Positions 1 to 8,789 are shown, numbered from the stretch's first letter. The stretch is 19,668 bases of DNA from Ruminococcus sp. UBA1780 (GCA_002315235.1 DCGK01000036.1:3389-23056), one strand, 5' to 3'. Notes: a model not told the origin generated them from the letters alone. Program-made: numbers and translations.

Positions 1-76
1 TCGTCAGACGTGATTTAATCAGTGGTTCCTTAAATATAGTTGCAAAAGCAACTATATGAAATTTTATCACATGACG
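1..76. repeat. Nested inverted repeat / hairpin at left edge
   Basis: A perfect 10-bp stem (ATATAGTTGC at 34-43, GCAACTATAT at 48-57) encloses an AAAA loop. Around it lies a second, interrupted pair: CGTCA at 2-6 with TGACG at 72-76, and GTGAT at 10-14 with ATCAC at 66-70. No T-run follows on the plus strand, so it is not a classic terminator for a gene entering from the left. On the minus strand no T-run follows within the window either. It could be a structured RNA end, a protein-binding site or part of a repeat element cut by the window edge. Confidence 0.45.
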
Positions 77-130
77 GAAAAAAAGTCAAATCCGGAATGC
101 CGGCTGATACAAACGATATGAGTTAATGTA

Positions 131-160
131 TTGTCAGACTTCGGTGAAATATGTTATAAT
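131..160 (+). promoter_or_regulatory. Probable sigma-A promoter of addBA
   Basis: TTGTCA at 131-136 serves as the -35 box and TATAAT at 155-160 as a perfect -10 box, separated by 18 bp. The start point would be near 167, giving a leader of about 70 nt before addB. No other gene starts in between, so addB is the likely target. Confidence 0.7.
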
Positions 161-237
161 AAATCCATGTATAAACAGTAAGCGGGAGCAAAAAAGATTT
201 AACAATTATATCGGATTATGTTGAAAGAAGGGAAGCA

Positions 238-3200
238 ATGCTGAAGTTCATACTTGGTGAAGCGGGGAGCGGAAAGACTTCACGGATAACAGAAACAATA
301 AAGGAAACAGCTCAGACCGGAAAGAAAATCTATGTGATTGTACCGGAGCAGTTTTCATATGAGTACGAAAGAAAAATGTATTTCAGTCTCGGTAGTGCTG
401 TGTCAAACAGCATAAATGTCCTGAGTTTTACGCGTCTGGCGAAGCTGATTTTCGATGTGTGCGGAAACCGTTCAGGGGAGTACGCCGATGACAGTACAAA
501 GGCAGTGCTCATGTATCTGGCGATGAAGAAAATACGTCAGAACAAATCAATGATGCATTTTGTGAAGCAGGCTGAAAGCAGTTCGTTTATAAATGATGCT
601 CTGGGCATCACAGGGGACCTGCGCCGTGCTGCGGTTACCGCTGACGGATTTGCGGCAAAGATAATGAACGCTGATACGAAAATCCGTGACAAGGCGCAGG
701 ACATAGCGATGATTTACTCGGCATGGGAAAGCGTACTTGAAGAATACGGATACCGTGACGGTCTGACGGATATAACAGAAGCGGCGGCCATCGCGAACAT
801 GAATGATTTTTTTGAGGACTGTGTCTGCTTTATTGATGAGTTTGACAGTTTCAGTCCGGATGAGCTTGAAATGATTGACACGGTTATGTCTGAATGCTCG
901 GAAATGTACATTTCACTGTGTACACCTGAAACTGAAAAGAAGGACTATTCACTGTTCGTGACTGTAAACAGAACTTTTTCACAGCTGGTAAATACGGCGG
1001 AAAAATACAGAACTGAGTACCGGACTGAGCTGCTGGAAAAGCCGTTAAGATTCAGTAATGCACCTGTTGAAAAGCTCAGCCGCAGTATTTTCAGAAAGAA
1101 AACTGTACCGTCGGATTCGGAGGGTTTTGTTCAGATTACGGAAGCAAAGGATATGTATCAGGAAGCAGATTTTGTCTGCGCATATATCCGTAAGCTTGTG
1201 AGTGAAAATGTGTGCAGCTTTGGTGAGATTTCAGTTGCTTCGGGACAGCCTGAGGAGTACGACATGATTCTGAAGGCGGCAATGGAAAGATATGAGATAC
1301 CGTATTTTTCTGACTGTGAAAACTCAGTTATGCACACGTCAATAGTAATCCTTATAACGTCTCTTATCGAAATGGCGGGTGCCTCAGAAACAGACAGCGA
1401 TGTACTGTTCAGATATGCAAAAACCTTTCTGGTACCGCTTGCACCTGACCAGACCGCATTTCTTGAGAACTTCTGCTACAAATGGGATATCGACGGCGAA
1501 ATGTGGAACAGGCCTTTTTCAGAAACTGACCTTGCCGGAACGGAAAAGAAGGAAACACTTGAGCTTGCCGATGAGTACAGAAAAATACTTGCAGAGCCGG
1601 TGAGAGAGCTTCGCGAAAAATGCAGAAACAGCACAGTATCAGAGATGTGCAGAATGATTTATGAGTTTCTTGAAAATCAGAAAATCACTGACAGTGTGGC
1701 CGGGCTTATCTGCAGATACAATGACAGCGGAATGACAGACACGGCATCAGAGCTGAACCGTCTCTGGGGCTGTATAACGGACACACTAAGTACATTGTCG
1801 GATGTGCTGGGTGATGATAAAATGAGTACATCCGAATTTTCGGAACTGTTTAAACTTATCATAAAGCAGAACAGATTTTTGAATCCTCCTCAGAAGCTTG
1901 ATATAGTTTCGGTTGTTTCTGCGGAGAAAGCACGTCTCTCAGGACAGAAGGTCATTTTTGTAATGGGCGTAAATGAAGGAGTTCTTCCTTCCGGTGCAGG
2001 GAACAGCGGACTGCTGAGCGATACGGATATCGAAGCTTTTGAAAAGCTCGGACTTGACCTTGGAAGAGACACAAAGCGTATACTTGCTGACGAAAGATTT
2101 GTGGTTTACAGGCTTCTTTCGGCTGCGTCAGACCGTGTGATTTTAAGCTGCAGCCTTTCGGATGCGCAGGGAGGAACACGTTTCCCTTCGTATATCCTTT
2201 CGCAGATCCGCGGAATGTTCAGTGACTGCATCTGCAGAGCTGCAGATGAATACGATATACTTTTCTATTCGCCTACGCCTGCATCTGCATATCACAATTA
2301 TGTTCAGTGCATGTTTGACAGCTCGGTAAAATCCGCATCTCTCCGCGCCGCGCTTCTTGAAATTCCGGAGTACAGACACAAAATCGAATATCTTGATTCG
2401 CTCACTCCGGACAGCGACCATAAGGTTGAGGACACGGAGCTTATCAGGCGTCTTATGGGACTCAGCCTGACAGTTTCCGCAACCTCGTTTGAGGAATACA
2501 CGAAATGTCATTTCAGATATTTCTGCCACCATGCCCTGCGGATTGCCGCGCGTGACAGAAAGGAACTGAATTACCTGGAGCTTGGAAGTCTGGTTCACAG
2601 CTGCCTTGAAAATATTTTTGCGCAGTGCAGCTCGAGGGAAGAGTTTTTGAATTTATCCGATGAAAAAATAACGAACAGCATTGCTGAGTTTTCAGAAAAA
2701 TACAGGGCAGAAAATCTCGGCGGTGATTTCGGCAAAAATGCACGTCTCGATGCAAAGTTTGAAAAATTCACGGAAGATACGCTGTATCTGGTAAATCACC
2801 TGAAGCAGGAGCTTTCAGTATCTCGTTTTGTGCCTGAAAAATTCGAATTTGAAATAAGGCAGCCTGACGGAAGCAGACCGGCTGTGATAAAGAGATCAGA
2901 CGGAACAGAGGTTGTGCTAAGCGGAAAAATAGACCGTATTGACTCGTATACCGACGAACTGACAGGCGAAAAATTTATCCGTGTTATAGATTATAAAACC
3001 GGCAAAAAGGTTTTCCGTCTTGAAAATATTGTTTTCGGAATTGATGTCCAGATGCTGCTTTATCTTTTCTCGCTTACAGGACCTGGAGGTGTAATGGCAG
3101 ACACTGTTCCTGCAGGAGTACTCTATATGCCGTCAGGAACAATCGGACTGGACAGAAAAAGAGAGGGCGACGACAGCATACCTGATTATCTGAACAAATT

Positions 3201-3606
3201 CTATCGCATGAACGGTGTGGTTCTGAAGGAGCTGAGAGTTCTCAGGGCAATGGAGGAGCAGATTGCCGGGGTGTACATTCCGGCAGAGCTGACTTCAGAT
3301 GCTGTAAAATCAGGAACCTTCGAACTTAAGAAAATGAGCTCAGTTCTGACACGTCCTCAGTTTGAACGCCTGAAAAAGCATACATACAGTCTGATTGAGA
3401 AAATGGCTGAGTCATTTTACGGCGGTGATATTTCCGCATCACCTCTTGTTTATGATAAAAACACTGACGTGTGTGCTTACTGTGACTACAGGGAAATCTG
3501 CGGAAACTATCCTGCAAAACGTGAAAGACTGGTACCGGACGATGCGGAAGAAATACTGACCGGAATACTGGGCGGAGATGAATCAGAAGAAAAGGAGGCT
3601 GAGTAA
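238..3606 (+). CDS. addB: AddB, helicase-nuclease subunit B with Fe-S cluster
   Basis: AddB is the second subunit of AddAB (RexAB), the Firmicutes counterpart of RecBCD. The complex unwinds and degrades double-strand ends until Chi, preparing DNA for RecA. The sequence shows an N-terminal Walker A (GEAGSGKT, residues 7-14). The C-terminal RecB-type nuclease motif is VIDYKTG, with D918 and K920. Four cysteines, C757 (in KCHFRYF) and C1079, C1082, C1088 (CAYCDYREIC), match the four that hold the Fe-S cluster flanking the AddB nuclease domain. Length is 1122 aa, close to the roughly 1,160 aa of the Bacillus protein. The ATG at 238 follows an SD-like GAAGGG at 227-232. addA begins 1 bp after the addB stop, so the pair is one operon and the subunits are probably made in matched amounts. 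Nothing looks broken. Identification is secure. Confidence 0.96.
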   Translation: MLKFILGEAGSGKTSRITETIKETAQTGKKIYVIVPEQFSYEYERKMYFSLGSAVSNSINVLSFTRLAKLIFDVCGNRSGEYADDSTKAVLMYLAMKKIRQNKSMMHFVKQAESSSFINDALGITGDLRRAAVTADGFAAKIMNADTKIRDKAQDIAMIYSAWESVLEEYGYRDGLTDITEAAAIANMNDFFEDCVCFIDEFDSFSPDELEMIDTVMSECSEMYISLCTPETEKKDYSLFVTVNRTFSQLVNTAEKYRTEYRTELLEKPLRFSNAPVEKLSRSIFRKKTVPSDSEGFVQITEAKDMYQEADFVCAYIRKLVSENVCSFGEISVASGQPEEYDMILKAAMERYEIPYFSDCENSVMHTSIVILITSLIEMAGASETDSDVLFRYAKTFLVPLAPDQTAFLENFCYKWDIDGEMWNRPFSETDLAGTEKKETLELADEYRKILAEPVRELREKCRNSTVSEMCRMIYEFLENQKITDSVAGLICRYNDSGMTDTASELNRLWGCITDTLSTLSDVLGDDKMSTSEFSELFKLIIKQNRFLNPPQKLDIVSVVSAEKARLSGQKVIFVMGVNEGVLPSGAGNSGLLSDTDIEAFEKLGLDLGRDTKRILADERFVVYRLLSAASDRVILSCSLSDAQGGTRFPSYILSQIRGMFSDCICRAADEYDILFYSPTPASAYHNYVQCMFDSSVKSASLRAALLEIPEYRHKIEYLDSLTPDSDHKVEDTELIRRLMGLSLTVSATSFEEYTKCHFRYFCHHALRIAARDRKELNYLELGSLVHSCLENIFAQCSSREEFLNLSDEKITNSIAEFSEKYRAENLGGDFGKNARLDAKFEKFTEDTLYLVNHLKQELSVSRFVPEKFEFEIRQPDGSRPAVIKRSDGTEVVLSGKIDRIDSYTDELTGEKFIRVIDYKTGKKVFRLENIVFGIDVQMLLYLFSLTGPGGVMADTVPAGVLYMPSGTIGLDRKREGDDSIPDYLNKFYRMNGVVLKELRVLRAMEEQIAGVYIPAELTSDAVKSGTFELKKMSSVLTRPQFERLKKHTYSLIEKMAESFYGGDISASPLVYDKNTDVCAYCDYREICGNYPAKRERLVPDDAEEILTGILGGDESEEKEAE

Positions 3607-3607
3607 T

Positions 3608-6600
3608 ATGGCATGGACAGCTGAACAGGAAAGTGCGATAAATGCCAGAGGCTGCTCAGTACTGGTTTCGGCAGCGGCAGGAAGCGGAAAGACATCAGTA
3701 CTTGTTGAGAGACTGATACGTATTCTTTCGGACAGTGTAAACAGAGTGCCTGCTGACAGAATGGCAGTTGTAACATTCACGAAGGACGCAGCCGCAGAAA
3801 TGAAGCAGAGACTGTCAGCAGCTCTTGCAGACCTGACTGAAAGGGAACCGGAAAACCAGTGGCTCAGCGAACAGCAGCTTCTGCTTCAGAGCGCAAAAAT
3901 TTCCACTATTCATTCCTTTTGCTTTGACCTTATACGTGACAATATTCATGAGCTTGAGCTTGCAGGAAGTTTCCGTATCATGGATGAAACCGAAGCTAAC
4001 CTCATGGTTTCGGGAGTAATAAAGGAAATAATAGATTCGCGTTACGATACTCATCCTGAGATGATGGAGCTTCTTTATGACCAGTTCTGTGAGAAAAATG
4101 ACAGCGGCATAGAAGAGATTCTTAAAAGCATATACGAATTTATATGCTCTCTGCCGTTCGGTATTTCCTGGCTTGGAAAGGTTACTGAAGGCTATTCTCC
4201 GTCAGGAAATATACTTGAAGCATTTCAGAAGGAATACATGAAATACATTACCGCAGAGATTCATAAGGCGGCTGAGATGTCTGATGAATGCATTCAGCTT
4301 GCGCTGGAAGGCGATGCAGGGGAAAAGGCATCAGACCTGCTTCAGACAGAAAATGATGCCTTCAGAAAAATAAAATCACTGTTCGCTTCAGCTGATAAAA
4401 CACCTGCTGAAAAGCTTGCGGAATACGCAGAGCCGGGATTCGGACGACTTACTTTCGCTAAAAATGCTGACCCGGAAAACAAGAAAAAGATACAGACTCT
4501 CCGGGATGAGTACAAGGATGTAATCAAAAAAAAGCTCAGTCAGAAAACCGGCATACTTCAGCATTCAGAAGAAGACATCAGCATGCATTACAGAGTTCTT
4601 TCAGCTTTTCTTGAGCTTGTAACCGAGCTTGATGAGAAGCTGTGGAAGAAAAAAACGGAGAAGAACTGCATAGGCTTTGCTGATGCTGAAATGCTGGCGG
4701 TAAAGCTTCTGGCACGCCGCGGAGAAGACGGCAGCATACACAAAACGCAGCTGGCAGATGACCTGTCTGAATACTATCAGATAATAATGATAGACGAATT
4801 TCAGGATACAAACAACAATCAGGACCTTATTTTCAGAATGCTTTCAAAGGGTGGCAGTGCGGAACGTCCGGGAAGCAACCTGTTCATGGTAGGCGATGTA
4901 AAGCAGTCAATCTACCGTTTCAGACTCGCAAATCCGAAGAATTTTATCAGTACTATGGATAACTCGGTTGAGTATACTGAAAATAACAGCGGAGAAAATT
5001 CATTCATAAGACTCAACAGAAATTTCAGAAGCTCTGCAGATGTCATAAACCTTGTAAACTTTGTGTTCAGAACGGTTATGAGCCGTGAGGTCGGAGAGAT
5101 TGTTTACGACAGCGGCGAGGAGCTTGTTCAGGGTGCAGTATTCAGCGACAGGGACAGAAAAACAGAAGTTGCTCTCATTGATTCCGAAGCTGAAAATGCT
5201 CCGTCTCAGGCTGAGTACACTGCGGAAAAAATTGCTTCCATGCTCCGTGAGGGAACGCCGGTTGACAACAGGGACGGAACCACAAGACCGTGTCAGATGA
5301 AGGACTTCTGCATACTCCTCAGGTCGAGAAAACATGCGCAGGAGTACAAGACAGAGCTGGCAAAGAGAGGAATAAACGCGTACAGTGAGGAGACGGCCGG
5401 GTATCTCAGTTCAAGGGAGATTTCAGTGCTGCTCAATCTTCTGCGTGTTACTGACAATCCGCTTATAGACACGTCATTTGCTGCAGTGCTGCTTTCGCCG
5501 CTGTTTATGTTTACCGATGATGAGATGATTATTCTCAGACTTGAAAAACGAAAGGGGCATCTTTACAATGCCGTGTATGCAGCTGCCGAAGGTGAGAGTA
5601 CTGTGGAAATGCCGGACGCACTGAAGGCAAAGAGCATTCATGTTATAGAAACAATGAGTGACCTTCGTATGCATGCTGCATCCAAAAGTCTTGTTGAACT
5701 CATTCAGTATATTTATGAAAGAACTGATTTTATTTCACTTGTTCACATGTACGAGGACGGTGCAGGAAAGCGTGCAAATCTCAGAGCACTTCTTGAATAT
5801 GCGAAGACATATCAGCAGAGCTCGGATGCAGGGCTTAACGGTTTTATCAGATACATTGACCGTACACTGATGCTAAAGGGTGATTTCAAGCCGGGTCAGA
5901 CTGCAGCCACATCGGAAAATGCAGTTTCCATAAAAACAATTCACAAGTCAAAGGGACTGGAATTCCCGTTTGTGTTTCTGTGTGAAACTCAGACAAGGTT
6001 TAACAGACAGGACAGTCTGAAAAAATACCAGTTCAGTTATGAAAGCGGTATAGGCTTTAAGCTTCAGAGCAGGAGAGAGTTTATGAAATACACAACTCTT
6101 CCGTATGAGGTAATAAACGGCATGAACATGGGAGACTCTTTAAGTGAGGAGATGCGTCTTCTGTACGTTGCGCTTACGCGTGCAAGGGAGAGACTTTTTA
6201 TTCCGCTTGATACCGGAAAGGCTGAATCAAAGCTCGGAAAATATGCTCAGAAGATTCATCAGAACCAGGGTGTGACACCGGGTCTTTCACGAAGTGCTGA
6301 TTCAATGGCGGACTGGCTTCTTATGGCGTTCATAACCCACAGAAACGGCAATCCGCTCAGAGTGATGAGCGGTTATGATATGTTCTGGATTCAGGACAGC
6401 GGTTTTGAAATTGATTTTACGGAAGTAACAGAAAAGTCCGGCGACGGCTGCAACTCTTTGTCAGTGCAGGCTTCTGCGGAACCGGATCCGAAACTCACTG
6501 ATGAAATACGCAGAAGATTTGAAGCTTCACGCTGCGGGGACGGCGGAAGACTTCAGGCCAAGTTCTCAGTATCTGATATTACAAAGGATCACAGTAAATT

Positions 6601-7156
6601 CGGAATTACGCTTAAGAGACCTTCGTTTATGAAGGAGCAGACAGGAATGACTCCTTCGGAGAGAGGTACTGTTATCCACAGTATTCTTCAGCATGCTGAT
6701 TTTGAAAATCTCAGAAAAAATCCTGAGGAAGAAATACAGCGTGCTGCAGACAACGGATTTATAACACAGAGCCAGGCTGACCAGACTGATGTCAGATATC
6801 TTAAGGCATTTACAGATTCTGATATTTTCAGAAGAGCGGCCGCGTCATCCCGTATGGAAAGGGAGCGTAAGTTCCTTGTGAGGATAAGTGACCTTGAACT
6901 TGAAAATGAGTATTTCAGAAAATTCAGCGGCACTGACTGCATGGTTCAGGGTATCATCGACATGTATTTTGAAGAGGATGACGGGCTTGTTCTTGTTGAC
7001 TACAAGACTGACAATGTTTCAGATATGAACACGCTTGTCGAAAACTACGGACTGCAGCTGGAACTTTACAGGGGCGCACTGGAGAAAACTGAAAACAAAA
7101 AGGTTAAGCAGACGGTTATTTATTCGCTGTGGCTGTCGCAGACCGCAGAGATATGA
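3608..7156 (+). CDS. addA: AddA, UvrD-like helicase and nuclease subunit A
   Basis: AddA is the 3'-5' superfamily 1A helicase and nuclease subunit of AddAB. From the ATG at 3608 it is 1182 aa. In order: Walker A SAAAGSGKT (residues 21-29), Walker B IDEFQD (395-400), motif GDVKQSIYRFR (about 429-439), TIHKSKGLEF (about 777-786), motif VI YVALTRARERL (about 852-862), and the nuclease signature VDYKTDN with D1131 and K1133. I chose 3608 because AAGGAGG at 3592-3598 lies 9 nt upstream. An in-frame ATG at 3578 lies inside addB, has no good ribosome binding site, and would add 10 charged residues before the conserved WTAEQ start. The SD is inside the end of addB, so translation is probably coupled. 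Both nuclease sites (here and in AddB) look intact, as expected for an enzyme that degrades both strands. Confidence 0.97.
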   Translation: MAWTAEQESAINARGCSVLVSAAAGSGKTSVLVERLIRILSDSVNRVPADRMAVVTFTKDAAAEMKQRLSAALADLTEREPENQWLSEQQLLLQSAKISTIHSFCFDLIRDNIHELELAGSFRIMDETEANLMVSGVIKEIIDSRYDTHPEMMELLYDQFCEKNDSGIEEILKSIYEFICSLPFGISWLGKVTEGYSPSGNILEAFQKEYMKYITAEIHKAAEMSDECIQLALEGDAGEKASDLLQTENDAFRKIKSLFASADKTPAEKLAEYAEPGFGRLTFAKNADPENKKKIQTLRDEYKDVIKKKLSQKTGILQHSEEDISMHYRVLSAFLELVTELDEKLWKKKTEKNCIGFADAEMLAVKLLARRGEDGSIHKTQLADDLSEYYQIIMIDEFQDTNNNQDLIFRMLSKGGSAERPGSNLFMVGDVKQSIYRFRLANPKNFISTMDNSVEYTENNSGENSFIRLNRNFRSSADVINLVNFVFRTVMSREVGEIVYDSGEELVQGAVFSDRDRKTEVALIDSEAENAPSQAEYTAEKIASMLREGTPVDNRDGTTRPCQMKDFCILLRSRKHAQEYKTELAKRGINAYSEETAGYLSSREISVLLNLLRVTDNPLIDTSFAAVLLSPLFMFTDDEMIILRLEKRKGHLYNAVYAAAEGESTVEMPDALKAKSIHVIETMSDLRMHAASKSLVELIQYIYERTDFISLVHMYEDGAGKRANLRALLEYAKTYQQSSDAGLNGFIRYIDRTLMLKGDFKPGQTAATSENAVSIKTIHKSKGLEFPFVFLCETQTRFNRQDSLKKYQFSYESGIGFKLQSRREFMKYTTLPYEVINGMNMGDSLSEEMRLLYVALTRARERLFIPLDTGKAESKLGKYAQKIHQNQGVTPGLSRSADSMADWLLMAFITHRNGNPLRVMSGYDMFWIQDSGFEIDFTEVTEKSGDGCNSLSVQASAEPDPKLTDEIRRRFEASRCGDGGRLQAKFSVSDITKDHSKFGITLKRPSFMKEQTGMTPSERGTVIHSILQHADFENLRKNPEEEIQRAADNGFITQSQADQTDVRYLKAFTDSDIFRRAAASSRMERERKFLVRISDLELENEYFRKFSGTDCMVQGIIDMYFEEDDGLVLVDYKTDNVSDMNTLVENYGLQLELYRGALEKTENKKVKQTVIYSLWLSQTAEI

Positions 7157-7176
7157 CAGTGTTCTGCAGTATTCTT

Positions 7177-7193
7177 TCCGGTAACATACCGGA
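7177..7193 (+). repeat. Small perfect hairpin after addA
   Basis: TCCGGTA at 7177-7183 pairs with TACCGGA at 7187-7193 around an ACA loop. It lies 20 nt after the addA stop and directly abuts the longer inverted repeat that starts at 7194. No T-run follows, so it is not a standard terminator. It may be the first stem of a larger folded region. Confidence 0.5.
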
Positions 7194-7327
7194 GCAAGGC
7201 AGTTGCTGTGAAGACTTCGCACGGTTTTTCAGATTCGCATAACGTGCCGGGGCAAGTTCATGTATACTGCAGCTTTCATAACAAATCGAGCCATGTATGT
7301 GCGAAGCCGGAAGAGTGACTGCCTTGC
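7194..7327. repeat. 134-bp element bounded by 29-bp inverted repeats
   Basis: GCAAGGCAGT at 7194-7203 pairs perfectly with ACTGCCTTGC at 7318-7327, and CTTCGCAC at 7215-7222 pairs with GTGCGAAG at 7299-7306. The two paired blocks are separated by 11 nt in both arms, so the arms align as a 29-bp inverted repeat. Four further pairs, two of them G-U, extend the outer helix to 14 bp. Alternative pairings also exist: GATTCGCA at 7232-7239 with TGCGAATC at 7325-7332, and CTGCAGTAT at 7164-7172 with ATACTGCAG at 7264-7272. The stretch 7157-7368 has no convincing gene. It could be a miniature repeat element, a structured leader of the gene at 7369, or an sRNA. Confidence 0.5.
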
Positions 7328-7368
7328 GAATCGGTCCGGACCTAAAAAAATGAAAAGGAGACGAAAAA

Positions 7369-7956
7369 ATGGAAAACAGAAATAATTCAGGCTATATGCC
7401 GTACAATGAGGAAACTTATTATTTTGATGAATACAGGAGCAGTCTGAGGAGGCTGAATCGTGCAAGGAACATCACAGCCGGAGCAGATGCGGCACTGATA
7501 ATTCTTTGTCTGATACTGTTCCTTCCGTCATTTGCTTATACCGGAGTATCATCATTTGTATACATTATACGGGCTGCTCTTGCAGCTGCATCAATAGTTG
7601 CCGGCACTCTGTTCAGACTGAATACAAAGGCAAACGGTATTGTTATCGGTGCTGAAGCTGCATGCGGAGTTATATCGCTGGCAATAGGAGCGTCTGCATT
7701 TTCAGTATTTATGTATGCCTGGCTTCTTGTATGTCAGGGAGTCCTCACCTATCTCGGAATATGCGAAAAACCACTTTCAGAAAAGGTGGGATATCCATAT
7801 TTCAACCGGCTTTCATATGAAAATGCACAGAAAAAGGAATATATTCCTGATCACAAAATTTATGAATCAAGAGGAAGCATGGATGAAATAAATACAGAGG
7901 GTATAGCTATGGATGAAATAACCTCTGATATTTCCGGAGGAGAATACAATGGGTAA
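7369..7956 (+). CDS. Small multi-pass membrane protein, unknown function
   Basis: I do not recognise this 195-aa protein. It has a polar, tyrosine-rich N-terminus (residues 1-35), then about four hydrophobic segments (about 36-57, 61-82, 88-107 and 108-130). A soluble acidic tail of about 60 residues follows, in which MDEI occurs twice (161-164 and 171-174). There is no signal peptide or catalytic motif. The start is supported by AAGGAG at 7355-7360, 8 nt upstream. Its stop overlaps the next gene by 8 bp, so the two are translationally coupled and may work together. I could not find a convincing own promoter. Transcription may come from addBA through the inverted-repeat region or from an unrecognised promoter within it. 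Confidence 0.8.
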   Translation: MENRNNSGYMPYNEETYYFDEYRSSLRRLNRARNITAGADAALIILCLILFLPSFAYTGVSSFVYIIRAALAAASIVAGTLFRLNTKANGIVIGAEAACGVISLAIGASAFSVFMYAWLLVCQGVLTYLGICEKPLSEKVGYPYFNRLSYENAQKKEYIPDHKIYESRGSMDEINTEGIAMDEITSDISGGEYNG

Positions 7957-8542
7957 GATATACTGCATGATCGGCAAGAGCGGAGCAGGTAAGGATACTG
8001 TATTTTCCTCACTGATGAAAAGAAGAATACCTGCACTTGCGCCGGTTGTTACCTATACGACCAGACCGGTTAGAACCGGTGAAACTGACGGCGTCGAATA
8101 TCATTTCACTGATGATGCCGGGCTTGCGGAGCTGGAAGCGGCCGGAAAGGTTATAGAGAAAAGAACATATCACACAGTACACGGCGACTGGCATTATTTC
8201 ACCTGTGAAATCGATATTTCGCAGAATACGGACTATATAATGATCGGAACACCTGATGTTGTGGATAAACTGTATGAACATTACAGCGCTGATGATATCT
8301 CAGTAATCTGGCTTGACATGGATGACGGGGAGCGTCTTAAGCGATGCATTAACCGTGAGGCGCAGCAGAAAAATCCGAACTACAGTGAGGTGTGCAGAAG
8401 ATTTCTTGCTGACGAAGCTGATTTCAGACCTGAGCGAATGGAGAAATATTCCGGCATGAGAAAAGTGGATTCATCTGTGGATATTGATATTGTTGTCAGT
8501 GAAACAGAACATCTGATTGTAACAGACAGAATATCACACTGA
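7949..8542 (+). CDS. Divergent guanylate-kinase-family protein
   Basis: A 197-aa P-loop nucleotide kinase of the guanylate kinase family. The P-loop is GKSGAGKDT (residues 9-17), where canonical Gmk has GPSGAGKST. The GMP-binding segment YTTRPVRTGE (36-45) followed by EYHF (50-53) is well kept. The canonical hGNxYGT segment is altered here to HTVHGDWHYFT (about 75-85), and the usual serine after the P-loop lysine is D16. Length fits the family (about 190-210 aa). It could be the cell's only Gmk with drift, or a paralogue using another nucleotide; the altered YGT segment makes me lean to a paralogue. The start overlaps the upstream membrane gene by 8 bp and has GGAGGAG at 7936-7942. A terminator follows directly. 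Confidence 0.8.
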   Translation: MGKIYCMIGKSGAGKDTVFSSLMKRRIPALAPVVTYTTRPVRTGETDGVEYHFTDDAGLAELEAAGKVIEKRTYHTVHGDWHYFTCEIDISQNTDYIMIGTPDVVDKLYEHYSADDISVIWLDMDDGERLKRCINREAQQKNPNYSEVCRRFLADEADFRPERMEKYSGMRKVDSSVDIDIVVSETEHLIVTDRISH

Positions 8543-8543
8543 G

Positions 8544-8576
8544 AAAAAGCCTGGCCGCTGCGGTCAGGCTTTTTTG
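8544..8576 (+). terminator. Rho-independent terminator after the kinase gene
   Basis: AAAAAGCCTGGCC at 8544-8556 pairs with GGTCAGGCTTTTT at 8562-8574 (13 bp, one G-U pair), with a run of six T at 8570-8575. It begins 2 nt after the stop codon and ends the 7369-8542 unit. Confidence 0.9.
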
Positions 8577-8663
8577 ATAAATCAGATTTTTTCTGATGTT
8601 AAAAATCACAAAAAAGGAAAAAATACTTCCATACCTTTTTTTCTTATTTTAGTGCTATATTAA

Positions 8664-8693
8664 TTGACAAGATACCGTATATAGTGGTAAAAT
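8664..8693 (+). promoter_or_regulatory. Strong sigma-A promoter of the acn-icd operon
   Basis: Perfect TTGACA at 8664-8669 and TAAAAT at 8688-8693 are spaced by 18 bp. An overlapping TATTAT at 8693-8698 could also act as a -10 box. The predicted start near 8700 gives a leader of about 90 nt. The rest of 8577-8663 holds only short AT-rich inverted repeats (for example ATCAGA at 8581-8586 with TCTGAT at 8592-8597). Confidence 0.75.
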
Positions 8694-8710
8694 ATTATTG
8701 GCATTATCAA

Positions 8711-8772
8711 GAGAACATTAAACCGCAGAAAATGTTCTCAGGCACATTCTTTATTAATTCTCTCATCTGCGG
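8711..8772 (+). promoter_or_regulatory. Candidate H-type pseudoknot in the aconitase leader
   Basis: GAGAACATT at 8711-8719 pairs with AATGTTCTC at 8731-8739, giving a perfect 9-bp hairpin about 10 nt from the predicted transcript start. Its 11-nt loop contains CCGCAGA (8723-8729), which is exactly complementary to TCTGCGG at 8766-8772. The result has H-type geometry: 9-bp stem 1, AAA as loop 1, 7-bp stem 2, and a 26-nt AU-rich second loop. Stem 2 ends 6 nt before the SD GGAG (8779-8782), so folding could affect ribosome entry. It does not match a riboswitch consensus I can recall. Function is inferred; only the pairing is seen. Confidence 0.5.
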
Positions 8773-8789
8773 AGAAACGGAGTAAATTA

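Noticed and set aside
2143..2598. 151-codon minus-strand open frame inside addB
   Set aside because: It lies fully within the conserved addB coding frame, has no ribosome binding site or recognisable motif, and has an odd composition typical of a shadow frame.
3578..3607. Upstream ATG start for addA
   Set aside because: It is inside addB without a good SD. The ATG at 3608 has AAGGAGG at a proper distance and matches the usual family start.
8711..8739. Iron-responsive element in the aconitase leader
   Set aside because: The loop lacks the CAGUGN consensus and bulged C of a true IRE, so it is described only as a hairpin or pseudoknot.
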